Positions 9,267 through 19,049 of a stretch of DNA of 64,000 bases are shown here, piece by piece. Under the pieces are notes generated by a model. The model was given only the letters and a program-made list of their open reading frames with translations, ran no database searches and was not told where the DNA came from. Position numbers and translations under genes: made by a program. The first letter of the stretch is position 1, and every line of letters begins with the position of its first letter. Source of the stretch: Nitrospira sp. (GTDB taxonomy: Bacteria > Nitrospirota > Nitrospiria > Nitrospirales > Nitrospiraceae); the NCBI GenBank assembly GCA_005116955.1, contig SWDI01000003.1, forward strand, positions 62,001-126,000, given 5' to 3'.

Positions 9267-10003
9267 CTGAATCTATGGCGCCAGAATCAAAAAAAGTAGG
9301 TAATGCCGCTGAAATTGATCGGTTGGCCTTAGTCTTTGCTAAAGATCCAGGGTCCAAGGTGTTTATTCCCCTGGCAGAAGAGTACGGCAAAGCTGGCATG
9401 TGGGAAGAGGCGGTTGCTGTTCTTGAAGATGGGCTGAAGGCCTATCCAGGTTTTATCACGGCCATGGTGGCCTTGGGGCGCGCCTATGAGCAGATGAACC
9501 AACCGGTCAAGGCGAAGGCTATTCTTGAAGAAGCCATCAAGGTAAGCCCCGACAATCTTCGTGCGCATCGAATATTGGCCAAGCTCTACACGGCTCAAGG
9601 AGCCAAGGAATCGGCTATCCGGTCATGCAACGTCATATTATCATTAAATCCGCATGATCAAGAAGCCTTGTCGCTCTGTGCAGGGCTCAGTGTGCCGACG
9701 ATTCAGGGAATGGCACAATCGCAAGAGGCATTGCATGAGAAACTGGTGAAAACTGCAAGTCTTGACTCTGACCGTCTTCACATCGAGGGTATGACATCCG
9801 CCTTGGATAGTGCGGCGATGGCAACGAAAGCTGGAGCCAACGGATTGTCCAGTAGTGTACCTCGTTCAGAAGAAACGCCTATCCCTATAATCGGATCCAT
9901 GACTTCGGCTGTACAGAAAACAAGAAGTCCAGCGATCGCACAGCTCGAGCAGTGGCTCAACTTGATCCAGGACCGCCGCCGAGATCCCCAAGCCTCTTCT
10001 TAA
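9263..10003 (+). CDS. Tetratricopeptide repeat protein
   Basis: No enzymatic domain seen. The first 150 of 246 residues form about four TPR-type helical repeats, for example WEEAVAVLEDGLKAYPG, then AKAILEEAIKVSPDN and SAIRSCNVILSLNPHD. The remainder is a low-complexity Ser/Ala/Thr-rich linker and a short C-terminal segment AIAQLEQWLNLIQDRR. No signal peptide, so probably a cytoplasmic scaffold. The GTG start overlaps the coaBC stop (GTGA), suggesting translational coupling. The gap after it carries the promoter of the aroQ-acc block. Confidence 0.85.
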   Translation: MTESMAPESKKVGNAAEIDRLALVFAKDPGSKVFIPLAEEYGKAGMWEEAVAVLEDGLKAYPGFITAMVALGRAYEQMNQPVKAKAILEEAIKVSPDNLRAHRILAKLYTAQGAKESAIRSCNVILSLNPHDQEALSLCAGLSVPTIQGMAQSQEALHEKLVKTASLDSDRLHIEGMTSALDSAAMATKAGANGLSSSVPRSEETPIPIIGSMTSAVQKTRSPAIAQLEQWLNLIQDRRRDPQASS

Positions 10004-10037
10004 CTCCACTCTTGAGCTTTCCCATGACTTCACTGGT

Positions 10038-10066
10038 TTGACCCTCTGAGAGGGGACTGCTAGAAT
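10038..10066 (+). promoter_or_regulatory. Sigma-70-type promoter for aroQ-efp-accBC
   Basis: TTGACC (10038-10043) and TAGAAT (10061-10066) are separated by exactly 17 bases, and the ATG of aroQ lies 55 bases downstream of the -10 box. The spacer itself contains a small inverted repeat CCCTC-TGA-GAGGG. It lies in the only sizeable gap between the upstream operon and aroQ. Confidence 0.65.
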
Positions 10067-10121
10067 GCCGCCCTTGATGTGGTAGGGTGAGGCTGGTGGA
10101 TAGGGGGGTATTGCACACGAC

Positions 10122-10622
10122 ATGTTGCGGATCCTAGTCCTTCACGGTCCCAATCTGAACCTGTTGGGTAATCGAGAGGAGTCCATGTATGGGACGACGA
10201 CTCTTGATGAGATCAATGCGTCATTGGAAAAGCTGGGTAGTGAGCTTGGAGCTGAACTGGTTATTCGTCAGTCGAATTTTGAAGGGGAATTAGTGGGCTG
10301 GATTCAGGAAGCACGACACGGGTATCACGGCATTATCATCAATCCAGCGGCCTACACACACACCAGCATCGCGATACGCGACGCCCTAGCCGCCGTTGAG
10401 TTGCCCACTGTTGAGGTTCATCTGTCTAACATCTATCGGCGTGAAGAATTCAGGCAGCATTCATATGTATCGGGAGTTGCATTGGCACAGATCGCCGGGT
10501 TTGGTGCCACCGGGTATCTCTTGGCCTTGCGAGGATTGTGCGAGCACATATCTGCTACCGGATCTACGGGGTCCTCTGGTGGTCGTACCTCAACAGACGG
10601 AGCGAAGACAGAGCGGCATTGA
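10122..10622 (+). CDS. aroQ: 3-dehydroquinate dehydratase, type II
   Basis: Third step of the shikimate pathway, dehydrating 3-dehydroquinate. Typical small Aro[17 protein letters not shown] at the N-terminus, the active-site loop tyrosine in SMYGTTT (short-chain form), [17 protein letters not shown], and [14 protein letters not shown]. The family ends near residue 150. Here the last 20 residues are a Ser/Thr/Gly tail of no recognised function. First gene after the promoter at 10.04 kb and just upstream of efp, a common pairing in bacteria. Confidence 0.95.
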   Translation: MLRILVLHGPNLNLLGNREESMYGTTTLDEINASLEKLGSELGAELVIRQSNFEGELVGWIQEARHGYHGIIINPAAYTHTSIAIRDALAAVELPTVEVHLSNIYRREEFRQHSYVSGVALAQIAGFGATGYLLALRGLCEHISATGSTGSSGGRTSTDGAKTERH

Positions 10623-10668
10623 GGATATCACCGGGCCGGTTGTGTTCTTCATAAGAAGGGAGTTGCGA

Positions 10669-11229
10669 GTGATTTCTACGGTGGATTTTCGTAGCGGGGT
10701 ACGCTTGATGGTCGAAGGCGAGCCCTTTCATATCGTCGACTTTCAACACGTCAAGCCTGGCAAAGGCGGTGCCTTCGTACGGACGAAGTTGAAAAGCTAT
10801 CTCTCTGGAAATGTGTTGGACCGAACGTTTCGCTCAGGCGAACGGTTTGAAGAGCCTGATTTGGAAGAGCGTGACATGCAGTTCCTCTATGCGACGGGAG
10901 CGTCCTATACGCTGATGGACACTGAGACGTACGAACAATTAACGTTTGAGAAGAGTCAGTTGGGAGAGAACGCCGATTTATTGAAAGAAAATATGGTCGT
11001 GAAGATCCTCGTCTACGAGCATCGCCCGATTGCCGTTGAGTTGCCAAACTTCATTGAGCTCAAGGTCGTGGATGCGGATCCTGGTGTGCGGGGGGACACG
11101 GCAACTGGAGGAACCAAGCCGGCGGTTGTGGAAACGGGGGCGACGATCAAAGTTCCGCTTTACTTGGAGGTCGGCACCGTCATCCGGATCGATACTCGAA
11201 CCAGATCCTATGTGGAGCGTGTTCGGTGA
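10669..11229 (+). CDS. efp: Translation elongation factor P
   Basis: Relieves ribosome stalling at polyproline stretches. Three-domain EF-P: KOW-like domain I with KPGKGGAFVRTKLK, where Lys32 aligns with the modified Lys34 of E. coli, and two OB domains ending TIKVPLYLEVGTVIRIDTRT. The frame is open far upstream inside aroQ, but GTG 10669 preceded by AAGGGAG gives the standard 186-residue protein. The modifying enzymes (EpmA/B, EarP or YmfI types) are not in the window. Its stop overlaps the GTG start of accB. Confidence 0.95.
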   Translation: MISTVDFRSGVRLMVEGEPFHIVDFQHVKPGKGGAFVRTKLKSYLSGNVLDRTFRSGERFEEPDLEERDMQFLYATGASYTLMDTETYEQLTFEKSQLGENADLLKENMVVKILVYEHRPIAVELPNFIELKVVDADPGVRGDTATGGTKPAVVETGATIKVPLYLEVGTVIRIDTRTRSYVERVR

Positions 11230-11789
11230 GCCGTCGTCGACCTGCTCATTCAAAGACCAAGGCTCGTCGGATTGTGTTGCCGCAGCCTGGGGAAGAGATT
11301 GGTCATGAGCTCTCACTCACGGGGGGGGCGCCCAAGCAAATCCAAGAACTGATCGACCTGCTTCGGCGTAATAATTTGACCGAGCTTGAGTTTGAACGAC
11401 AAGGCATGCGCATCCGCGTCCGCCAGGATCTCGCAACCAGGCCGCTCGCGACATCGGTGCAGGAGTTTATTCCTGCGCCGCCTCAACAACCGATGCATTC
11501 CACTTCAGCTACGACATCCGTATCAGACGCAAGCACGGGTTTTCTGACCGTCACGTCGCCCATTGTTGGCACGTTCTACCGATCGCCCTCACCCGATGCT
11601 GATCCATACGTTGAAGAGGGGGATTCTGTGAAGAAGGGACAAGTGTTGTGCGTCGTCGAAGCGATGAAACTCATGAATGAAATTGAGTCAGAAGTGGACG
11701 GTCGCCTTGTGAAGATCTTGGTGGAAAATACAAAGTCAGTGGAATATGGGCAAGCACTGTTTCTGATCGATCCCAAATCCGCTTCATAG
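11226..11789 (+). CDS. accB: Biotin carboxyl carrier protein of acetyl-CoA carboxylase
   Basis: Carries biotin between biotin carboxylase and carboxyltransferase in malonyl-CoA synthesis. The C-terminal biotinyl domain has the EAMKLMNE motif with the acceptor Lys at about 148. The N-terminal helical part [19 protein letters not shown] is normal. The first 35 residues are a basic extension ([14 protein letters not shown]) created by the GTGA overlap with efp; a later start is possible but no good alternative codon is visible. Followed 44 bases later by accC. Confidence 0.94.
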   Translation: MSRRRPAHSKTKARRIVLPQPGEEIGHELSLTGGAPKQIQELIDLLRRNNLTELEFERQGMRIRVRQDLATRPLATSVQEFIPAPPQQPMHSTSATTSVSDASTGFLTVTSPIVGTFYRSPSPDADPYVEEGDSVKKGQVLCVVEAMKLMNEIESEVDGRLVKILVENTKSVEYGQALFLIDPKSAS

Positions 11790-11833
11790 GTCATTCTAAA
11801 GGGCGGTTCTCGCCATCGTATCGGAGCCGAGAC

Positions 11834-13174
11834 GTGTTTAAGAAAGTTCTGGTCGCTAATCGCGGAGAAATCGCGCTGCGAGTGATTCGCGCCTGTAAGG
11901 AGCTTGGCATCAAGACCGTGGCGATTCATTCTGAAGCGGATGCGCTTGCCCTGCATGTTCGAGCAGCCGAGGAAAAGGTATGTGTGGGGCCGGCTGAATC
12001 GGCATTGAGCTACCGAAATATTCCCAATGTCTTGAGTGCCGCAGAGATTACGGGTGCCGATGCGATTCATCCCGGGTATGGATTTCTGTCGGAGAACGCC
12101 CATTTTGCTGAAGTCTGCGAGTCAATCGGCATCAAGTTTATCGGACCGAGCTCGGAAAACATTGCCATGATGGGGGATAAGGCGAAGGCACGTGAAATCG
12201 TGGCGAGGCGGGGCCTTCCGGTCACACCCGGGAGCCCAGGCGAATTGCGCAGCGAGGAGGATGCCTTGCAGGCGGCGCAGACGATCGGCTTTCCCGTCAT
12301 TATTAAAGCGACGGCCGGAGGGGGAGGCCGAGGTATGCGTGTCGTCAATAAGGCCGAAGACCTTAGCAGGGCCTTTCAGGCTGCGCAGGCTGAAGCGAAA
12401 TCGACCTTCGGTAACGACGGGGTCTACCTCGAACGGTACTTCCTAGAGCCGCGCCATATCGAAGTGCAGATCTTGGCCGATCAACATGGTCGGGTGGTGC
12501 ATCTCGGGGAGCGGGACTGCTCGATTCAACGGCGGCATCAAAAACTGGTCGAAGAAACACCATCTCCGGTGGTCGATCACAAACTGCGTCGGGAAATCGG
12601 TCGGGTGGCCGTAGAGGTGGTCAAGGCTGCTCATTACCGAAACGTGGGCACCGTCGAATTTTTACTCGATAAAGACCGAAATTTTTATTTCATGGAAGTG
12701 AATACCCGCATCCAGGTCGAGCACCCCATCACTGAAATGGTCACTGGCATCGATTTGATTAAGGAACAGATTCGTCTGGCCGCAGGTCATCCTCTCGCCA
12801 TTCGACAACAGGATATCGTGATGACTGGGCATAGCATGGAGTGTCGGATTAATGCCGAAGATCCAGAGAAGTTTACGCCATCTCCTGGGATGATTACCAA
12901 GTATAGTCCACCTGGAGGGTTCGGAGTGCGAGTCGATTCCGCCATGGAGTCAGGCTCGGTGGTCGTCCCGTACTACGACTCGATGATTGCCAAGCTGATT
13001 ACTCATGGCCGCGATCGACAGGAATCAATGGCGCGGATGAAACGTGCGCTCGGCGAGTTTGTCATCGAAGGGATTAAGACCACTCTCCCCCTTCACCGTC
13101 GGATCCTCGATGATTCAGACTTTCAGAAGGGCCATGTGTCGACGACGTTTCTGGACCGGTTTTTGGCTGGATAG
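11834..13174 (+). CDS. accC: Biotin carboxylase subunit of acetyl-CoA carboxylase
   Basis: ATP-dependent carboxylation of biotin on AccB. The 446 residues match AccC throughout: [31 protein letters not shown], the glycine-rich ATP loop [41 protein letters not shown] and ECRINAEDP. Starts at GTG with a weak SD. The carboxyltransferase genes accA/accD are not nearby. No strong terminator is visible in the following 200 bases. Confidence 0.96.
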   Translation: MFKKVLVANRGEIALRVIRACKELGIKTVAIHSEADALALHVRAAEEKVCVGPAESALSYRNIPNVLSAAEITGADAIHPGYGFLSENAHFAEVCESIGIKFIGPSSENIAMMGDKAKAREIVARRGLPVTPGSPGELRSEEDALQAAQTIGFPVIIKATAGGGGRGMRVVNKAEDLSRAFQAAQAEAKSTFGNDGVYLERYFLEPRHIEVQILADQHGRVVHLGERDCSIQRRHQKLVEETPSPVVDHKLRREIGRVAVEVVKAAHYRNVGTVEFLLDKDRNFYFMEVNTRIQVEHPITEMVTGIDLIKEQIRLAAGHPLAIRQQDIVMTGHSMECRINAEDPEKFTPSPGMITKYSPPGGFGVRVDSAMESGSVVVPYYDSMIAKLITHGRDRQESMARMKRALGEFVIEGIKTTLPLHRRILDDSDFQKGHVSTTFLDRFLAG

Positions 13175-13378
13175 TCCTACGAATCTTTCCCTTCTTAATT
13201 ACTACCTTGACCGTGCGTCGCCATCAAGAGATCTCATCCCTTGGTGGGCCGTTGGGCGTGTGTTAAGCTAAATACCTGGGTTTGAAAGGGAGAACCACCG
13301 CTCGCGTGAGCCGAGAGATGCATCGATTCTTGTCTTCCTGTTAGGATAGAGACATCTCCGAGACTACCTGTAGGATAT

Positions 13379-14632
13379 ATGCGACGTATCGCCTTTATTG
13401 TCGGTGTTGTAGCCATTGGACTTGCCATCGGTGGCTACGTGTTTTTTAACGGGGAGCGCAAGGCCCCTGTTCGATACCGAACAGCGGCGATTGAGGTAGG
13501 TCAGGTTATTTCTTCTGTCAGCGCCACGGGGACGATCAATCCAGTTGTATCAGTTCAGGTAGGTACGCAAGTGTCGGGCATGATCAAGAGCCTCCATGCG
13601 GATTTTAACTCGCGGGTAAAGGCTGGGGACACGGTCGCGGTCATTGATCCTGAACCCTTCAAAGCTCGCCGAGAGCAGGCTGCCAGCAATCTGGAGATGG
13701 CGCGGTCTAACGTTGCCCGATCTAAAGCCGACCTGGCACAGCGAAAACGCGAACTGGATCGCGTGGAATCCTTGTTGCCTCAGCAGTTTGTCTCACAAAA
13801 CGACGTCGATGTTGCACTCACAAATTTCCAAAGCTCGGAAGCACAGTTAAAGGTCGCTGAGGCACAGGTCAAGCAAGCGGAGGCAGCGTTGAATTCGGCT
13901 GAGCTGGAATTGAAATATACCGTCATTCGGTCGCCCGTTGATGGCATCGTTGTGGCGCGTAACGTAGAGGTTGGCCAGACGGTTGCGTCCAGCTTTGCCA
14001 CGCCTAATCTGTTTCTGATCGCCCTCGATTTAACCAAAATGCAGGTTGATACCAATGTGAGCGAGTCGGACATTGGAGGGATGGCCGAAGGGAAGGAAGC
14101 CATCTTTACCGTAGACGCCTACCCTGGTGTGACCTTTGCTGGCACCATCAGGCAGGTGCGACTCGCACCCATCAATGTTCAGAACGTCGTCACCTACAAT
14201 GTGGTGGTCGGTGTGGATAACAAGGATCTACGGCTCAAACCCGGCATGACGGCCAATGTGTCGATCATCGTGGCACAGAAAGACCAGATCCTGAAGGTTC
14301 CTAATGCGGCTCTCAGATTTGCGCCCCCGAAGGGTGAGGGAAGTCGTAGGGAGGCCGATGGGCACGTACCAAGCAGGCATGGAGGAGGTTCGACTAAACT
14401 AGATGCTGGTACGCTGCCGTCGAAAGCTATCTGGAGGCTGAGCGGGAGCGGTGACCTCACTTCTCTGACGGTTCAAACTGGTATTTCGGATGGCCTCACC
14501 ACTGAATTACTCTCCGGCGGTCTCAGTGAAGGGGATCTCGTTGTTGTCGGTATTGAACAGCCGTTCGGCGAACGAAAAGGGAGTGACTTGCCGCCGGGGT
14601 TCGGGAACCAGCAACGCCCTCGCTCTCGATGA
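13379..14632 (+). CDS. MacA-like periplasmic adaptor (HlyD/RND family)
   Basis: Membrane-fusion protein that links an inner-membrane ABC exporter to an outer-membrane channel. An N-terminal membrane anchor (residues about 4-23) is followed by the barrel/lipoyl half GTINPVVSVQVGTQVSGMIK, a long coiled-coil hairpin (about 95-180), the second lipoyl half and the beta-barrel domain. An insert rich in Gly, Ser, Arg and His (about 320-350) interrupts the C-terminal domain. The 417-residue length suits MacA. The ATPase and permease follow within 120 bases, so this is a tripartite export system; the outer-membrane partner is not in the window. Confidence 0.9.
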   Translation: MRRIAFIVGVVAIGLAIGGYVFFNGERKAPVRYRTAAIEVGQVISSVSATGTINPVVSVQVGTQVSGMIKSLHADFNSRVKAGDTVAVIDPEPFKARREQAASNLEMARSNVARSKADLAQRKRELDRVESLLPQQFVSQNDVDVALTNFQSSEAQLKVAEAQVKQAEAALNSAELELKYTVIRSPVDGIVVARNVEVGQTVASSFATPNLFLIALDLTKMQVDTNVSESDIGGMAEGKEAIFTVDAYPGVTFAGTIRQVRLAPINVQNVVTYNVVVGVDNKDLRLKPGMTANVSIIVAQKDQILKVPNAALRFAPPKGEGSRREADGHVPSRHGGGSTKLDAGTLPSKAIWRLSGSGDLTSLTVQTGISDGLTTELLSGGLSEGDLVVVGIEQPFGERKGSDLPPGFGNQQRPRSR

Positions 14633-14752
14633 GGCCGCTGATATCTCTCGATCGCGATGTCGAATGTCGCTCGTCGGCGGATAAGGCATATGTCACCCCC
14701 ATGATTCCATTTTCATGATTTGCGCTGGCGGCGCATAGGATGAGCTAGGTCT

Positions 14753-15463
14753 GTGAATCCATTGATCGTCGGCGAAGATATCTGGAAGGTCTATCGAGTC
14801 GGTGATGTTGAGGTGCAGGCTTTGCGTGGGGTGAGTATCACCATCGAACGGGGTGAGTTCGTCGCGATCATGGGGTCAAGCGGATCCGGGAAGTCCACGT
14901 TGATGAATATTCTCGGTTGTCTGGATCAACCCACCAAGGGACGGTACCGGTTGAATGGCGTCGAGGTCGGACAATTGCGGCCCGACCAGTTGGCAGAGAT
15001 TCGGAATCAGCAAATCGGTTTTGTGTTCCAGAGCTTCAACCTCATTCCCCGTACCAGTGCCCTGGAGAACGCTCAGTTGCCTCTGTTCTACAGAGGACTG
15101 TCTCTAAAAGAACAGCGTACGCTTGCTTCCGCTGCGCTCCAACGCGTTGGATTGAAGGGGCGCGAGCATCATTCCCCCACGCAACTTTCAGGTGGCCAAC
15201 AACAACGGGTGGCGATTGCTCGGGCGCTGGTGACCTCACCCTCTTTGTTGTTGGCCGACGAGCCAACCGGAAATCTTGATACGGAGTCCAGTCAGGACAT
15301 CATGGGGATTCTTGAAGGATTGAATCGTGAGGGTATGACAGTGATCCTGGTCACGCACGAAGTCGATATTGCCGCCTATGCGTCGCGTGAAATTGTCGTC
15401 AAGGATGGTCAGATCCTCAGCGATCGAGCAACCAAGGAGCGGTCGCATGCAGTGGGTGCGTAA
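14753..15463 (+). CDS. MacB-type ABC transporter ATP-binding protein
   Basis: Energises export through the adjacent permease. Complete ABC ATPase of 236 residues: Walker [11 protein letters not shown]-loop [12 protein letters not shown], signature [15 protein letters not shown], Walker [13 protein letters not shown] and the H-loop VTHEVD. It belongs to the LolD/MacB/FtsE class. Starts at GTG and ends immediately before the permease ATG (TAAATG). In E. coli MacB the ATPase and permease are one polypeptide; here they are split. Confidence 0.93.
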   Translation: MNPLIVGEDIWKVYRVGDVEVQALRGVSITIERGEFVAIMGSSGSGKSTLMNILGCLDQPTKGRYRLNGVEVGQLRPDQLAEIRNQQIGFVFQSFNLIPRTSALENAQLPLFYRGLSLKEQRTLASAALQRVGLKGREHHSPTQLSGGQQQRVAIARALVTSPSLLLADEPTGNLDTESSQDIMGILEGLNREGMTVILVTHEVDIAAYASREIVVKDGQILSDRATKERSHAVGA

Positions 15464-16699
15464 ATGCTAGCGTTCATGTGGCTAACCGTCATCACGGCGT
15501 TGAGAGTACTCGGCCGAAACAGACTGCGCGCAGGCTTGACCATGCTTGGGATTATTATCGGAGTTGGAGCGGTCATTGCGATGGTCAGCATTGGAGAAGG
15601 GGCGAAACAGGCGGTGCAGAAGCAGATCGCCACGATGGGGACCAACGTCATTATGATCTTTCCCAGTTACATGACCATCGGCGGCGTGCGGGGTGCACAA
15701 GGCGGTGCCGTCACACTGACGGTTGCCGATGCACTGGAACTAAAGAAAAGGATTCCCACTCTGTCTGAAACGGGGTGGCTCATACGAAGCACCATGCAAA
15801 TCGTGAATGGGAACCGCAATTGGAATGGGTCGGTTCAGGGAGCGTCACCCAGCTATGTCACGATTCGAGACTGGTCCTTCAGCAGCGGAGGATCCTTTAC
15901 TCAAACAGATATGGAGAGTGCGGCCAGGGTCGCGCTCCTTGGACAAACCGTGGTCGAAAACATTTTTGAACCGGGTGAAGAACCAGTTGGCGCGATCATT
16001 CGGATTAAAAATGTCCCGTTCCGAGTCATTGGTGTCTTATCTCCTAAGGGCCAGTCTGTTCAGGGAACCGATCAGGACGATGTCGTTTTTATCCCCTTCA
16101 CAACTGCCGAGCGAAAGGTCTTTGGAACATTGTTCCTGGGATCGGTCGGAGGAGTGTTTGTTTCGACGGAACGAACCGAGGATCTGGCAGATGCCGCAGA
16201 GCAGATCCGTCAGGTGATGAGGGCTCGACATCGCTTGCAGGGTGAGCAGCCGGATGATTTTACCATTCGTACGCAGGTCGAAATCGGAAAGGTGCAGGAA
16301 GGGACGAGCGAAACCTTGACGGTCATGTTGATGATCATCGCGTCCGTCTCGTTACTTGTCGGCGGCATTGGGATCATGAACATTCTGCTTGTCTCCGTCA
16401 CTGAGCGGACGAGAGAAATTGGAATTCGGATGGCGGTTGGAGCCAAACGCTTCCACATTCTCATACAGTTTTTGATCGAGGCGCTGACGCTCAGTGTGGT
16501 CGGTGGCTGTATTGGCATCCTGTTCGGAGTGCTTGCGGCTCGCTTGACGACGGTGATTGCCGGTTGGCCAACCATTATTTCAAGTGATACCATCGCCGTT
16601 GCGTTTGTGTTTTCCGTTGTGGTGGGCCTATTCTTTGGTTTATATCCCGCCAATAAGGCTGCTCGGCTTAATCCCATCGACGCATTGCGCTACGAATAG
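15464..16699 (+). CDS. MacB-like ABC transporter permease
   Basis: Inner-membrane component with MacB topology: one N-terminal membrane helix (AGLTMLGIIIGVGAVIAMVS), a MacB_PCD periplasmic core of about 220 residues, and three C-terminal FtsX-domain helices (about 282-305, 335-360 and 370-400). The motif GIMNILLVSVTERTREIGIR is the FtsX-family signature. It starts directly after the ATPase stop and completes the adaptor-ATPase-permease set. Substrate unknown; family members export macrolides, lipids, peptides or haem precursors. Confidence 0.92.
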   Translation: MLAFMWLTVITALRVLGRNRLRAGLTMLGIIIGVGAVIAMVSIGEGAKQAVQKQIATMGTNVIMIFPSYMTIGGVRGAQGGAVTLTVADALELKKRIPTLSETGWLIRSTMQIVNGNRNWNGSVQGASPSYVTIRDWSFSSGGSFTQTDMESAARVALLGQTVVENIFEPGEEPVGAIIRIKNVPFRVIGVLSPKGQSVQGTDQDDVVFIPFTTAERKVFGTLFLGSVGGVFVSTERTEDLADAAEQIRQVMRARHRLQGEQPDDFTIRTQVEIGKVQEGTSETLTVMLMIIASVSLLVGGIGIMNILLVSVTERTREIGIRMAVGAKRFHILIQFLIEALTLSVVGGCIGILFGVLAARLTTVIAGWPTIISSDTIAVAFVFSVVVGLFFGLYPANKAARLNPIDALRYE

Positions 16700-16724
16700 G
16701 CGAATCACTCACCGGTGTCCCTTC

Positions 16725-17924
16725 CTACGCATTCATGTCTACTATTGTTTCAATGGCCCGGACCTGTGGATCGCCGTCCTGGTGCGCAAGATCGATGACA
16801 AATGGCGCTGGGTATTCCGTGCCACCTGGCTGGTGGGTGATGGTGATGATCGGTTGGTGCAGTTTTTCTTGATGGAGTTGCGTGACTACTGCCACCTCTT
16901 GCGTATTCAGCCGCACATGACTATGGATGGGGTAGATACCGATTCGTGCGATGAATAATGACACAATTCGATGGTCAAGCGTGCCTTGTCGAGCCTCCTG
17001 ATACAGGCGTTGAAATGTGTGGTGAGGAGTCAGTGGGGCAGTCCCGCCGAATCCAGTGGTTAATTCATCGTATCGATCCACAACCATCAGAATGCGTGTG
17101 GGGTCGGAGGTAAATTGTCCTCGTGACTCTTTCGGGTAGCCGCTGTCATCAAGATAGGCATGATGATTCGCGATGAGATGAAGCGTGGCGGCTTCAATTC
17201 CCCTTTTCCCCTCCAACATCAGAACGGCACGGCGGGGATGGGTCTCAAATTCCTGTCGGTTGGCCTTGGAAAGGTCTGACGAGACATGTGTATGGCGGAC
17301 AATGGCAGGTCGGATCTGTAAGAGCCCAATATCATGTAAGAGAGCGGCGGTTGCAAGCTCGTGCAGCTCCAGGGGGTTGAATTGGAAGGCTTGTCCGACC
17401 ACCAGTGACAGCGTACAGACTGCCAGTGCATGCTGGCTGAGCGTGGAGTCGTCGGTCCGGTTTTGACTCAAGGCCATGAAAATAGCAGAGTCGGTGAGCG
17501 TTCTCATGGCGATCGTGATTTCTTGGACCGCTTCGGCTGCCTGCTCAGGGTTGACCGTTCCTGTCTTCGCAATGGTTGTAAAAACGGATTGGACCGCTTG
17601 ATCCATCTGTTGCTTGGCCAGCTTTGCCTGGGCATATTCTTCGTTCAGCTGGGCTAAAGGCTTGGGGTGTGTCAGGCTCGAAGTTGGTGCTGTCCTGGGT
17701 GCAGCCTGCGTGATATCCGTTGCGTGATGGGGCGGAGAAGTGATTCCACGGTCGAGGTCGATGTCGACCATCTTCACTCCTGCACGCACTAATTTGTCGA
17801 TCTGGGAAGACTGTTCAATCAGGAATGAATGGCGGAGTAAGGGGGAGCGGAACCACGACAGGTCCAGACGGGCGACGTACATTCCGATCTCAAGTTCACT
17901 GACGGGAACACGTGTTGTTGCCAT
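16725..17924 (-). CDS. HD-GYP domain protein, possibly altered active site
   Basis: The N-terminal domain resembles DUF3391 (VSELEIGMYVARLDLSW), followed by a central linker and a C-terminal HD-GYP domain, the class that hydrolyses cyclic di-GMP. The HD pair is in LLHDIG and the GYP signature is in HHAYLDDSGYP. Two positions depart from the usual consensus: HDIGK reads HDIGL, and HHExxDGxGYP reads HHAYLDDSGYP. The metal-binding His/Asp residues remain but the conserved Lys and Glu are gone, so catalysis cannot be assumed. No signal peptide or membrane segment. Stands convergent to the exporter operon. Confidence 0.85.
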   Translation of the reverse strand: MATTRVPVSELEIGMYVARLDLSWFRSPLLRHSFLIEQSSQIDKLVRAGVKMVDIDLDRGITSPPHHATDITQAAPRTAPTSSLTHPKPLAQLNEEYAQAKLAKQQMDQAVQSVFTTIAKTGTVNPEQAAEAVQEITIAMRTLTDSAIFMALSQNRTDDSTLSQHALAVCTLSLVVGQAFQFNPLELHELATAALLHDIGLLQIRPAIVRHTHVSSDLSKANRQEFETHPRRAVLMLEGKRGIEAATLHLIANHHAYLDDSGYPKESRGQFTSDPTRILMVVDRYDELTTGFGGTAPLTPHHTFQRLYQEARQGTLDHRIVSLFIARIGIYPIHSHVRLNTQEVAVVTQLHQEKLHQPIITITHQPGGTEYPAPFVIDLAHQDGDPQVRAIETIVDMNA

Positions 17925-18026
17925 CAGAAGGTCCGTCCAGTAGGAAGCAGGGCTGTAGATAGCGCTCTCTCAGATATCGGTGTGAATCAGAAAGAACTGT
18001 AGCCGAGCGAGTGCTGGAGTGAGTGG

Positions 18027-18584
18027 TCAGCCTGAGTGACTAGGAGGGGGAATGAACGAGAGCGAGACTTCGATGCGAGGGTCGGCTTTGTCAACATGCT
18101 TATACAGATGAGTTTCGATGATGCGATTATCGTTTAAGCCAAGCCCTTCGCAGACCGCATCTTGGGCGATCTTCAGACCGCCATCCAGGTCGCGCCGTAA
18201 GGCGGATGCGAAAAAGAATCGAATCGAGAGCGCGAGCGGCTCCGATCGAAGTCGATTGTGCAAAGAGGATTTAACGGGGGACTGGGCCAATGCCAGCCAT
18301 ACGCACTGGCCGACGTAGGTCTTGTACGTCCGTCCGGCGGAGGATAGCAACCGACGTCCATTTACCGTTGCATATTGATGGTTGATGCTGGGAGGGACGG
18401 GCAATGTGACTTGGATCGTGTCCGATGTCACGACTGGGAGATGTGATGGTGTCCGTAATGCAGTCTCTGGGTTTGATGGATCAGATTTCGATGACAGAGT
18501 CGTACCGCTGATCGGCAGTAACTTTTTGGGGATAGATGGGAACCGTGATGAACGGAAGTTGTATCGAGGTCGGTCGGATGGCAT
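18027..18584 (-). CDS. RusA-like Holliday junction resolvase family protein
   Basis: The C-terminal 130 residues match RusA: PPSINHQY near the start, then the acidic cluster RRDLDGGLKIAQDAVCEGL followed by LNDNRIIE and a trailing Lys, corresponding to the catalytic Asp residues of RusA. The first 50-55 residues are a Ser/Pro/Arg-rich extension not typical of RusA. RusA genes are usually phage-borne; no other phage gene is visible here. It follows mraZ by 9 bases and appears to share its transcript. Confidence 0.78.
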   Translation of the reverse strand: MPSDRPRYNFRSSRFPSIPKKLLPISGTTLSSKSDPSNPETALRTPSHLPVVTSDTIQVTLPVPPSINHQYATVNGRRLLSSAGRTYKTYVGQCVWLALAQSPVKSSLHNRLRSEPLALSIRFFFASALRRDLDGGLKIAQDAVCEGLGLNDNRIIETHLYKHVDKADPRIEVSLSFIPPPSHSG

Positions 18585-18593
18585 GGAGCCGAG

Positions 18594-19034
18594 CTAGAGG
18601 AGATTTACGATCTTTGCCATATTCTGTTCAAAGCGATCTTCAGTACGCGCAAGATACCGACGCCATTCGCTTGGGTTCCAAATTTCCATGCGGTGATACA
18701 GGCCGACGAGTATGATTTCTTGATCCTCATCGACAGGAACCAGTTTTCTCAAGCGCCCAGGAATTAGAATCCGCCCGGTCTTATCGATATCCGATGAGCC
18801 TGCCTCGGAGACGACAAAGTGCATAAACAGACGACTCTGGTCTTCATCCAGAGACGTTCGGGTCCGTTCAAGGACCTTTTCCCACTCTTTCGTGGAATAG
18901 ATCAGCAAGGACTGTTCCGGACCCTTCAGGAACATGACGGTCTGACCGTCAGCTTCGATCTGTTCGCGGATCGGTGAGGGGACGATGAATCGTCCTTTTT
19001 CATCAACCTTACAAAGGTATTCACCTGCAAACAT
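18594..19034 (-). CDS. mraZ: MraZ-like transcriptional regulator
   Basis: Two SpoVT/AbrB-type swapped-hairpin repeats: FAGEYLCKVDEKGRFIVPS at the N-terminus and the second copy around SSDIDKTGRILIPGRLRK. The 146 residues fit MraZ, a DNA-binding regulator normally first in the dcw cell-division cluster (mraZ-rsmH-ftsL). Here no rsmH or division gene follows; the downstream gene is RusA-like and the upstream gene an HTH protein. It may be a paralogue or a relocated copy. Confidence 0.85.
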   Translation of the reverse strand: MFAGEYLCKVDEKGRFIVPSPIREQIEADGQTVMFLKGPEQSLLIYSTKEWEKVLERTRTSLDEDQSRLFMHFVVSEAGSSDIDKTGRILIPGRLRKLVPVDEDQEIILVGLYHRMEIWNPSEWRRYLARTEDRFEQNMAKIVNLL

Positions 19035-19049
19035 TGTGATGTCCTGTAG

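Noticed and set aside
10396-10668. Upstream extension of the EF-P frame within aroQ.
   Set aside because: The extra 91 codons overlap a solid aroQ gene and are not EF-P-like; GTG 10669 gives the standard length.
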